From assembly GCA_025738555.1 (NCBI GenBank), contig JAOVFP010000003.1, positions 2,356,001 to 2,420,000 on the forward strand: a stretch of DNA of 64,000 bases, in the 5' to 3' direction. Under the pieces are notes generated by a model, which worked only from the letters and a program-made list of their open reading frames with translations, did not search any database and was not told where the DNA came from. Made by a program: the position numbers and the translations under genes. This document shows, one piece after another, positions 35,721-46,047 of this stretch (its first letter is position 1; every line of letters starts with the position of its first letter). This stretch comes from Cyathus striatus. Its lineage: Eukaryota; Basidiomycota; Agaricomycetes; Agaricales; Nidulariaceae.

Positions 35721-38717
35721 ATGGCAAAAAATAAAAGCAACATTAGCTCATATAGAAAGGCTTCAAAACTCTAAGAAGATTTATAAACCTGATGAGCCCA
35801 GCCAGAATCTGGAACTGGAGTCACAAGAACAAGAATTGGTGAATATCAAGAACTTGCTAGCTGTTTCTCAGGGCCAAATTGTTACTCTTGAGTCTAGACT
35901 TAAAGAACAAATTAAAATATGCAATAGGAAGGATAAAACTGTTGAAGAACTGAAAATAGCTAAGGACTTTCAAGCAAATAAAGCATCTGAATTGTACAAA
36001 AGCCTTAGAAATGAAAGGCATACAAAACAAAGGCTTATTACCACAAGAGAACAATTGAAAGATAATCTTAAAATCTTGGAGCTTGCAGAAAAAAAATTGA
36101 AAGCTGATATAAAAGTGCTGGTAGCTTGAATTTCTGCAACCATGGATTCTATGATGGTGTTAGAAAATGATAAAAAGAAATTAGAACAAGAACTGGCAAA
36201 ATCTCTTAAAGCATTTGAACAAAATGTGTTGTTACTCAAGAATAAACTCAATGCTGAAAAACAAACACAGGAATTAATATCACAATTAAAGACACAAAAT
36301 AAAGCTCAAGAAATTGCACTTAGGAAGAAATTAACTCATTCGCTGTTATATAAAGGGGTGTATACAGAAGATACCCGCCATTTAATATGTGTACTTGTTA
36401 AAGCAGGCTGTAAAAGAGGACATATAGGTGACATTATAAAAGAGGTCTTCAAAACTGCAGGTATTGAAGTAGTTGGAGATGTTAGTGAATCCACAGTATC
36501 AAGAATAATTGCAGAAGGATTTCATGCTGCACAAATTCAGCTGGGTTATGAGCTACTACAAACCCAAGGTAAGCACTTTTGATCCTAAATTCATATAATT
36601 ACAATATAGTTATGTATGTGTACAGGCTTTACTATTTCAGCTGATTCAACTGGACATAAGAGTATTAACTATAATTCAAGACATCTTAACTACAAAGTTG
36701 AAGATTACAATAGTGAAAGCTCTGAAAAAACAAATATTGCAACACAGTCTGTTGGAATTAGACCATCATTGAATGGTTCCAGCTCAGAGGCTATTAAGGA
36801 CTGGGAAATAATTCTTGATAGTCTTGCACTTGCCTACAATGATAGTCCACTTGGAGAACAAACTGGAGAGCTCCTGGTACTTATTAATCTCTATTGCAAG
36901 CTTGTAGGTATGCACAGTGATCACTGTGCAAAAGAGAAAAGAGATGCAGAAATATTTAAACAGTGAAAAAGTGATGCAGTTGATAAAACATTGGGAACTA
37001 AAGCAATGGAGGACATTTCAAATATTGAACTTGAACCTGAATATTTAAAAGCACACAAGAAAATGATAAAATCTGCAGGTGGAATAACAGAATGGAACAG
37101 CTTAGATAACAGTGAAAGAAATGATTTAGAAGCTATAATGATGGAGGAACTTACAAAGTCTCTTGGAAGAGATTTATATGAAAAATTACCAGATCGTGAA
37201 AAATCTATAATGAAGTTATTCATCTGGGCAGGATGTGGCTGCCATAAGGATCTGAATACTGTTCATGGTGGTTATACTCATGCTTCATCATACTGGAAAG
37301 ATAATAATGTTCAACCCCCTGTATTACTACCAAACTGAGCAAATGATTCAGTCATTCAAGATATACAATTTGATAATCAAAATCTAACAAAACCACAGAA
37401 GGATGCAATTTCAACTACTGTAGGAGGAGCTATAAAAGCAGCTGCACTTGCTGGAGCTATTTTCAACAATAAAGATGATAAAAAAGGTTATCATAAGAAA
37501 TTCAGTTGGTGGTGGAATGAAAATGTGAAGCCTGGAAGTTTTACATTTCCAGACACATCCAATAATCGATTTGGATCATATTGTGAAGCTGTAGCAGTTC
37601 TCATTATCCATTTGGAAAAATTTATTGAGTTCCTTGAGTTTTCATGTGACAATAAAAATAACATGTGTTTCAGTCATATGGAGTATAATTTGCATAAGGC
37701 CCTTCAGTGTTCTGCCACCAAAACAGAGCTTGCAGCATTAGCAATCTATGGACAAGCAGTCAGCCAGCCATATGTTCAAGCTGTACAAGCTGCTGCAGCT
37801 AATAAGGAGAATATGCTTAATCTTGGTCCACTTCATAAAGATGTCTCTCATTTCATTAATAGACTCATTGAGGATCCTGAGTTTGTTATTGGTGATAATG
37901 CAACATATGAAACAGGAGCATTTGATAAAAAACCATGGAAATCTCCTGAAGCTATAAATGCTATCTTAAACATAAAATCAGAGTTACCTCATCTACATTC
38001 ATATTTAGTTGAATTTCTGAAAGGTGCATTAAAAACATGGAACAGATTTATATCAGAATTTGCACCAGGAGGGCTAATTGATGAAGCAAGTAAAGAAGAG
38101 AGAGATCTGGCATGGCTATCACCCACAAATGATGTGAATGAGGGGGCACTGGGTGCATTTAGAGTTCTTATGTGCCAGAAACCATGATTAACTCTGCTTC
38201 AATACAATGCACAAGCCATGTACCATCACAATGATACACATGCATTTATGAAGAAATACTTTAAGGAGAAAGACTACAAACATATAAGAAAGAAAGCTCA
38301 AAAAACATCTGGAGAGGAGAGAAAATTGGAACAAGCTATTATACAGTATTCTGAAAAGAAAAAGAAGAAAATATAAGAAAGAAGATAGAAAAAGATATAA
38401 ATAATGCTAAGGAGGCTGAAAGAGTTGCCTCTCTTCGACTTATTTTGGATAAAAATAAAATAATGAAGATGAAGAAAGATGATCTAAAGGATCAAGTGAG
38501 AAAGTACAGAAGTTTGAAGGGTAAACATGCACTTGCAGTAAAATTAAGTGCAAATTTGCCTGAACTGAGAGTTGCCCTTCAAGCAGATATTGACCTTTAT
38601 GCATCAAGAGATTGGAACATCACTATAAACAACACAAATAGTGACCAAGACTCTGGGGAAGAGTTTGATAAGTTGTTTGATGAGGATAACAATAGTGAAT
38701 GGGATGATGAGCAATGA
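35721..38717 (+). pseudogene. Transposase-like protein of a basidiomycete family, C..H motif
   Basis: About 950 residues if the lesions are ignored. The N-terminal ~200 residues are Lys/Glu-rich coiled coil. Then come HLICVLVKAGCKRGHIGDII (resembling a helix-turn-helix), SESTVSRIIAEG, a 57-nt intron (36569-36625), SADSTGHKSINYNSRHLN, GMHSDHCAKEKRDA, WAGCGCHKDLNTVHGG and a C-terminal acidic tail (SGEEFDKLFDEDNN). The C-x2-H-x2-LN block recalls the [CD]xxH motif of hAT, P and related transposases; acidic residues in SADST and GMHSD could be catalytic. Lesions: TGA at 36127, 36964, 37336 and 38185, an A-run indel just after the ATG, and a frameshift near 38370. That it is a transposase is inferred from the ends, target duplication and motif layout. 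I cannot name the superfamily. Confidence 0.65.
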
Positions 38718-39016
38718 GCAGCATATTTCCTAATTAATTTATATGTTGTACCTATAATACATATTTGTATGCATTCTTTAGATGTAATATAGTATTATGG
38801 CACAAAAAAAATGATGAAAAACAATCAAGATTTGGGTTTGCTGTGTCAATTTCTTAGTGAATGGGATGATGAGCAATGAGCAGCATATTTCCTAATTAAT
38901 TTATATGTTGTACCTATAATACATAGTTGTATGCATTCTTTAGATGTAATATAGTATTATAGCACAAAAAAAATGATGAAAAACGATCAAGATTTGGGTT
39001 TGCTGTGTCAATTTCT
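38697..39016. repeat. Tandem duplication of about 160 bp at transposase 3' end
   Basis: The block starting GAATGGGATGATGAGCAATG at about 38697 is repeated at about 38859 with only a few differences. It includes the last codons (WDDEQ) and the 3' flank ending TTTGCTGTGTCAATTTCT. Confidence 0.9.
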
Positions 39017-39104
39017 ACTTGGGACAAGATTTAGGACGCTTTGTGTCACACTGTATGACGTCACGCTCCACGCCATATAGGGATTGGTGACCCCCAACTT
39101 TGAG

Positions 39105-39916
39105 CGGTACTGTGACACATGGAAGCGCGCTTGTATTCTCCCGTGCGTGTATTTATGTATTCTACATGATACATACATTGGTTTTGTAAATAAAATATGT
39201 AGCGTATCGGTGATTTTAAACCTATGAATTAATCAATGCTGTCAAGGCAGACATTGAAAGCATAGCTGCTTTCAAATAAAATACAAAGAGCTAAATTGAT
39301 CGTGGTAGCATTACATGTTATGACTAGTACACAGACTGAAAGAAGTTATATATATTAGTATTAAGCTGATTACAAGTGCACGAGAGGTACAACTGGTTAA
39401 TTATTTTACTAGATCGTTACAACGTACTCACAATGTTCCGGGGTAGTAGTAAATATTTGTTACTGTCGAGGCGTTCCAGAGACTTTCGCAAAAAATAGCC
39501 AAATTACGCTATGTTTAGCAAAAGTCTCCAGAACGCCTCGACAATAACAAATGATCTACAGCTCAAGATTTTATGTTCAATAACGCATTTTAAAGCTCTT
39601 AAGTAGTAGCATAATATACTTAAACTTCACGCAATTACGTCAAGCCCAAGTAATGTGGTAAAGCATGCAATACAGTCAAAACCTCACATTTTTTGATCAC
39701 TTCCTGTAGCATTATTCTGTGTATATAAAAATTGGCAAAAATCATATTATGATAGGCAGGTCATTTATAACATATCAACATTTTACATGAAGAGATTTGA
39801 GCTACTTTGAGGGAAGTTATGTCTCTTGCAATCTTGTTTGTTTGTATTTTGTGTGTGTAATACTTTTGATTGGCACTGTAAGTACAGTGGAAGTTGCACT
39901 CAGATATTATTAACAA
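39105..39916. other. No gene; contains one short fold-back
   Basis: Between the transposase element and the hAT relic. The only structure I see is an imperfect hairpin at about 39466-39552, with arms containing GTCGAGGCGTTC and GAACGCCTCGAC. Confidence 0.4.
39466..39552. repeat. Short fold-back (about 35-bp arms)
   Basis: TTTGTTACTGTCGAGGCGTT at the left and AACGCCTCGACAATAACAAA at the right pair with small gaps; the loop is about 20 nt. It resembles a solo terminal-repeat pair of a Tc1/mariner-type MITE, but no target duplication is clear. Confidence 0.6.
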
Positions 39917-40215
39917 CTAGTGCTCCGCGAAACAGGTCTCACAGTCTGGTTCGCATGTGCGGGTTAGGGTGGGCCCAGTAGGGGTCTAATTTGCTGTGCG
40001 AAGCAGTGCTAATTGGCAGGGTCACAGGGGGCACGCCCCCCGGGAGAAATTTTGCTAATTAACAATGTGAATCAGCAAATCCAGGCTATTTCGCATGCTG
40101 ATTAGCAATATTGTGCAACAGATACCACTACATATCTTACTACGTTTCTACCTCTATGTTAATTATCCATACCCATTCAACTCGATTCATCTTCAATCTA
40201 TGTCATCAACCAGTC

Positions 40216-40745
40216 TGTTACGATTGTCGATATTCAGAAGAATATAATCGTACAAGTCAAAAGTCACGTGACTTAACTGATCCAAAGAACAAGTTAAATC
40301 AGTTTCGAAGTAATTCTCGTTACAAGACAAGAAGCTTAAGTTGAAAACTTAAGTGTTCGAAGTCGAGTAAGAATCAAGTAGTATTCTTTAAGCTGAAGCT
40401 TGGTCTCTACAGGCCAAGTTCCTACTGTTTAAATACAAACTAATTTGTACTAATAATAGATAAAGTATGAGTCAAAAGTAATATGTAAAAGACTGCACAT
40501 TAATAAGGCGCAGTAAAGAAGTGTGAAAATAAAGTAATTATAGTACAGATGACTCGAGTTGAGTCAAAAAGAAGTAAAACATGAGAAAGGTAAGTATAAA
40601 TGAGTAATGACTTATACGTAGTCATTATGAATCAATAGTATAAATAAAGCTGTATAAAAGTAAAGATGTTTGGTATCGATAGTTGTACCAAACATGTCAA
40701 AGTAAACCAATTGTAAACAAAGTAAAATAAAGAAAAACCGTAACA
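40216..40745 (-). repeat. Gypsy-2 3' LTR
   Basis: 530 bp, identical by eye to the 5' LTR. The plus strand contains AAGCTGAAGCTTG at 40390-40402, complementary to the primer-binding site. Confidence 0.95.
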
Positions 40746-40786
40746 TTACCCCTTCATTAGGAAAAGAGTTCTCCTGAACTCGATTA

Positions 40787-42073
40787 TTAATCATACGTGA
40801 AGTCGTCGGCCGTGTAGTCGAAGTCGTCGATCTTCGCATTCTGTCGGTCCTGGAACTGGTCCCATGCAAGTTGTCCTGTCGATCCGTCGGGATGTATCGC
40901 TCCTCTGATGTAGTCCTCCTCCATCTTGATGGTCTTACCCTTTGACCTCTCCCATCTCTTTGACCATTGTCGAGAGATTCTTGTAACTCCACACCCCTGT
41001 TCCTTATCCTCCTCTGTCCGTTGTCTACTCTCCATGTAGCAATATCCTGCATCGTTGTCGTGGCTCGCGCAATGTTCTCTACCGCATGAAGGAGGGTCTC
41101 TTGGTCGATAGTGACGTTTCTCCATGCGCTTGGAATGTGTGGTGGCGGGATGTAAGGTGGTGCTGGAGTTGTTTGATAACGCGTATGCGGTACCACGTAG
41201 TTGGCGGCAGGAACGTTCGTAATGTCCCGGGGAGTGTTTCTGGCATCCTCCGCAGAAATAATCGGGACAATTCTTTCGGGTGTGTCCGGTAGTGCTGCAT
41301 TGGAAACATTTACCGGATTTGATGGGTGAGGGTGAGGTGTTAGTATCCTGAATAGTCCTACTCTTCCAGGGGTCGTCGGAATCGGTGCGAGGATCGGGAC
41401 GGAATGCGATTCTGATGTCGGTTCCCCAGCCATATCTGTCGCGGATGTCCTGACATTCATTGGGGGTGGCGTAGGAGTCGAGGGAATTGGATCTTGGAAG
41501 GAGGTAAAAATGGCCTCCCTTAGGGGTGTCCTCAGGGTAATCGCGAAGTCCGGTCCAAGATTTACCCAAGTTCCTGGTAAATTGGGAGGTTCCGTTCGGA
41601 TAAGTTCCTCTGTGAGTAAGAGCATAACGTATGTGTGAGGGGTGAGATGTAGGTTGAATGGTACCGGGTAGATCTTCTATTCTGGCAGTTTGCGTATACT
41701 GTGCCAGATTCAAACTAAGCATACTTTGGAGAGCTTCGTCTTGCATGCGTCGACTAGAGGCTTCTGCTTCCATTGCATTTCTAAAAATGTTGAAGCTTCT
41801 TACTAAAGCTTCGCCATTTTCGAGGTCGAGTAAGAAGTGTCGGGTGGAGTCGAGATGTTCTTTGGCTACGTTGAGGAAGATTTGTCGAAAATCTTCAACC
41901 CTGTCTAAGGGTTCGTCGGGATGTTCGGAGATGTAACGAGTGTGTTGGTAGTTGGTGTTTGAAATAATACGAGGAAGTGAAAGAGGTTCGGTGGATTGTA
42001 CAATGAAGGAGCGGGGGTTGGAAGTGGATTCCATACCAGTAGAAGAGGTGGCGTTGACGTTGTTGGAAGACAT
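40787..42073 (-). CDS. Gypsy-2 ORF3: double zinc-knuckle protein
   Basis: 428 residues, beginning 55 nt after the pol stop and ending 42 bp before the 3' LTR, without lesions in this frame. The N-terminal part is helical (DRVEDFRQIFLNVAKEHLDS). Two zinc knuckles follow: C256-x2-C259-x4-H264-x4-C269 (CFQCSTTGHTRKNC) and C274-x2-C277-x6-H284-x4-C289. The C-terminus is acidic (DDFDYTADDFTYD). It does not resemble envelope proteins. It could be a second nucleic-acid-binding protein used in RNA packaging or chaperoning; that is inference. Another frame (41625-40612) is open for 337 codons across its second half, so a frameshift pair or dual coding is possible. Confidence 0.7.
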   Translation of the reverse strand: MSSNNVNATSSTGMESTSNPRSFIVQSTEPLSLPRIISNTNYQHTRYISEHPDEPLDRVEDFRQIFLNVAKEHLDSTRHFLLDLENGEALVRSFNIFRNAMEAEASSRRMQDEALQSMLSLNLAQYTQTARIEDLPGTIQPTSHPSHIRYALTHRGTYPNGTSQFTRNLGKSWTGLRDYPEDTPKGGHFYLLPRSNSLDSYATPNECQDIRDRYGWGTDIRIAFRPDPRTDSDDPWKSRTIQDTNTSPSPIKSGKCFQCSTTGHTRKNCPDYFCGGCQKHSPGHYERSCRQLRGTAYALSNNSSTTLHPATTHSKRMEKRHYRPRDPPSCGREHCASHDNDAGYCYMESRQRTEEDKEQGCGVTRISRQWSKRWERSKGKTIKMEEDYIRGAIHPDGSTGQLAWDQFQDRQNAKIDDFDYTADDFTYD

Positions 42074-42127
42074 GTTGAAGAGAGTACGACTTGGTAGATC
42101 GTGGTTAGATTGTGTTAATCTGTCGTT

Positions 42128-45100
42128 TCATGTCATTTCAGCTTTCTTCTTATACTCTTCAAGGAGTTCTTTTGCGTTCTCCAAATATCCTTCGTGTACC
42201 CATTCGTCTTTGGCTGACGAATATCCTTTCCATCGGATCCTATATTTAGTTACTGGTTCCGATTTTTGGTTCTTCTGTTTCTTCGGAGTCCGGTGTCCGA
42301 CGATGGCTTCTATTTCCCATTCAGGTTCTTCTTCTATAAGTTCTGGGGGTGGTTCTAGAAAATTCTTTCCGTGTACAGATGTTTCTTTGTATGGTTTCAA
42401 AAGCACCGTATTGAACACGTTGTGAATTGTCCATTGTTCTGGGAGTTCTAATCGGTAAGTATAGGGTGCTAACTTCTCGATTATTTTGAAGGGTCCTTCT
42501 CGTTTTGGGGCCATTTTTCTAGATGGATAAGCGATGTCAAGATTTTTGTTGTCCAGCCATACTAAGTCTCCAACTTCGTATTTCGTAAAGCCATGTTTTT
42601 GAGCTTCAGATGTTTTCTGTTGGGCTATTCCGATAAGTGCTTGAGCTTCTTTCTGTGCTTCTTCCATATCGTCCAGTCTAATGTCGATTTCTTTGATGTA
42701 AGTGGTGTCCCTTATTGTCGGTGTTAGGACTGGTTCGTATCCATGAATGAGGAAGAACGGTGAATGTTTCGTGACAGAGTTAATCTGAGTGTTCCTAGAT
42801 ATTTCTGCTTCAGGAATGTGATTTGCCCATTCATGTTGTCTTGCACTACAGAAGCATCAAAGATATGTTTCAATTTCTTGATTCATTCTTTCCGTCTGTC
42901 CGTCTGTTTGAGGATGATAAGCCATTGATCCCTTCCATTTGATACGATGATGTTTGAGGATTGCTTGGAAAATTTCTGCAGTGAATCGTGGGTCTCTGTC
43001 AGAGATGATAGCATTTGGCCAACTGTATCTTCGATAGACAGTTTCTCGGATTAATCTTGCCGTTCTTTCCGCGTTTAAGCCTTTCATGATGCAAGGTTGA
43101 AATATTACCCCCTTTGTAGATCCTTGGTCAACCACGACCAAAATAGCATCAAAGTCCTTGGATTTCGGTAAATCTGTAATAAAGTCCATGGAGATCTGTG
43201 AAAAAGGTCGTGTCATTTCTGGGGTTTTGATCGGGTTTATTGGTGGTTTTGGCCGTCTGTCGTAGTGCATTTGTTGACAAGTTGCGCATCCTTCAATGTA
43301 GTTTCGGATAAAAACTCCCATCCCTGGCCACCAGTATTCCTTTTTGACAAGTTGTTCTGTTCCCCATTGTGCATGATGTCCGCCAGGTAAAGAATCATGG
43401 TGAAGTTCAACAATTCCTTTTCGAAGTTCTTCGTTTTCTGGAACGTATACTCTATTTTTGAAGAATATGATTCCGTTTTCTACCCTCCAATCATCGAGCG
43501 CTGATCTGATTGGTGGGAGATCTTTTGCTTCTATTGCCGATAGAATGTTCTTCACCAATTTGTCATTGTCTGTTTCGTCAATTACCAAGTCCCGGAGTTC
43601 TGTTGCCATAAGGTTAATCAAGATATAGGCGTCTAGATGTTTGATGAACCATTCGTCTGGTAGCATGATAACTCCTTGGTTTTCGAGATCTTTTTCCGGC
43701 ATAAAGTCCGATTGTCTAGAAATCATGTCAGCTTCTATGTTCTTTTTCCCAGGAATGTGTCGCATTCCTATGTCGTATTGTGAGAGAAGAAGGTGCCATC
43801 GAGCTTGTCGTCGGTTCATTTTTTGAGGTTCCATGTGATATTTCAAATTCTCATGGTCTGAGAATAGAACTATCTTATTCGGGTGTCCTTCCAGAAGATG
43901 TCTCCAAGATTTGAATGCGTGAACAATTGCGTAAAGTTCCTTATCGTATATCTGGTAATTTCTTTCAGTGGCAGTAAACATGTGTGAAATGTATCCACAT
44001 GGTTTCCAGAATCTGTTTTCGTCTTCTTGTTTGAGAACGGCTCCAGTAGCATAATCTGATGTGTCAACTAGTATAACAAAAGGTCTTTCCGGATTTGGCA
44101 TTTTTAAAATGGGTTCTCGTAAAAATGCTTTCTTGAGTTCATCGAAGGATTTTTGTTGTTCTTCACCCCAGTTCCAAGGTGTTCCGTTACAAGTTAACCA
44201 AGCAATTGGTTCGACCTTTCTGCTATAATTGTCTATGAATTGTCGATAGAAATTGCAGAATCCCATGAACGATTGTACTTCTTTGACCTTTTTTGGTGTA
44301 GGCCAATCGGCGATTCCGGCAAGTTTCTTGGGGTCCATGGCGATTTCATTTGGTCGTATGATCATTCCCAAATAGTCGACTTCTTGTACTTCGAAAAAGC
44401 ATTTTTCTGGTTTTGCAAAAAGGCCATTATCTTGAAGAATTTGAAGGATTTCACATGTAATCTTCCTGTGAAGTTCTAAATCGTTTTTTGTGAAGATAAG
44501 TATATCGTCTAAATATACTCGAACTAATCCTTTTGCGATGTAGTCTTCGAGAAGATGATTGATCATTCTCATAAATGTTGCCGGGGAATTGCAGAGTCCG
44601 AAGAACATGACTGTTGGTCTAAAAATGCCTCGTTTTGTAATAAAAGCAGCTTTTGATTGGTCTTCTGGGATGATCTGTACCTTGTTGTATGCTCCGCGGA
44701 GATCTATTTTTGTGAATAAATCGGCATCCTTGAGATCTTCCATAAGTTGTTTGATATGGGGTAAAGGGTATCGATCTTTAATAGTTCCTTGATTAAGGTA
44801 CCTGTAGTCCTGGCATGGTCGCATATCCTCGGTGTCTTTTTTGCCTACAAAGAAGAATCCAGCGGTATTTTCGGCATCTGTAGAGTCAGGAATGACTTCT
44901 TCAATATATCCTTTCCTGAGGTTTTCATCAATGAATTCGTTCATTGCCTTTTCCTCCTTGATACTGAGTGGATATACTTTACTTTTCCGTGGTTTGAAGT
45001 CTTCCTTCATTCGAATATGATGATCCCATGGCCGTGAAGGTGGAAATTCTTCCGAAGTGTCCTTGTCGAATACGTCTCTGTAATCCCTGAGATGTTCTGG

Positions 45101-45970
45101 TACCATCTGTTCAAAGGTTTTCTTGACCTTTTTGGGTTCGTGAGATAGCCATTGTGAAATTATCTGTTTTACTCTGATCGGGATTCCGTATTCTTCAAAT
45201 AAGGGTTCCTTCATTTCAAAAGATGTGCCTAGTCCGTGTTCCATTGAAAAAGGGTCTTTGATGTCTGTCAAGAAAGCTCGTAAATGAATGCTTTCGATTG
45301 ACGTTTCTTCGATATCTTCTTCGAATTCGTTGAGTTGCATCCAATATATTTCAATTGGATTCCAGTTGTCCTGTATGGGTAAGTCCGGGATTTCTATCAT
45401 CTTTTCATCGGGGATTCTTGTGTCCTCAAGAGAATACCTGTAATCTTGAGGGAGCGTTTCCATTTGCTCATTCTCCGATTCGTTGGGTATTTCTTCTATC
45501 GATGCCGGGTGTCCTGTTCGTTTAATTTCCGTGATGGGTTTTGCCTTGTTAAGTTCGATCTTCATTCGAGTTATTTTGACGGCTTGGGCGAGTGCTTTTC
45601 CTAGTCTAATTTCCCTGTCGATGTTGATCTGGTTAATTTGAAGAGTTCCCTTTTCCCAATCGATTTTGGGGTTGCTTCGTTGAAGAAAAGGGTATCCCAT
45701 AATGATTTCTTCTTTTCCTAGTCCGGAAAGATAAAATCGGGTCGGAATTTTGGCTGTTCCGATGTTGATCTGATCTTCGACGTAATGGGAAATATAACCT
45801 TTCTTGTTCATAGTGCCGTCGGCATTTAGAACAGGAACTAGACTGTCAAGTTTCTTTGGAGTTAGATTTAATTTACTCGCCGTTGACCAACTCATGAAGT
45901 TTCCTCCTGCCCCTGAGTCGATTAGGGCAGGAATTGTTTCCGCTTTTGAAAATGAAACTGGTACTCGCAT
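42128..45970 (-). pseudogene. pol: Gypsy-2 Pol (protease, RT, RNase H, integrase, chromodomain), one TGA
   Basis: The ATG at 45970 is the first methionine, but the frame is open back to the gag stop. Protease ALIDSGAGGNF is near residue 14. RT carries VYLDDILIFTK, RNase H ILVDTSDYATGAVL, and integrase GCATCQQ with catalytic SMDFITDLP, SDRDPRF and YHPQTDGQTERMNQ. After an in-frame TGA (42857-42859, reading ETYL-stop-CFCSARQHEW) the same frame continues through the GPFKIIEKLAPYTYRLELP core to a chromodomain TKYRIRWKGYSSAKDEWV. The missing codon fits Arg (CGA). One polyprotein in organisation; unless TGA is read through, integrase is truncated. Confidence 0.93.
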
Positions 45971-46047
45971 AGTATTTTGTTCTACGTTAGCTACAATTAC
46001 ATTTGATATAACAAGTGGAGGTCCTACTGCGGATATTGTAGTCCTCC

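Larger units (their letters stand above)
34955..39096 (+). mobile_element. DNA transposon with unfamiliar DDE-like transposase
   Basis: The ends are TGGGGGTCACCAATC (34955) and its complement GATTGGTGACCCCCA (ending 39096). The flanks are GCTTTGAG (34947-34954) and ACTTTGAG (39097-39104), an 8-bp target duplication with one mismatch. The subterminal regions on both sides contain TCACACT and GTGACA or GTCAC words (34974-35000 and 39040-39065). It carries one spliced, decayed transposase gene. Confidence 0.8.
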
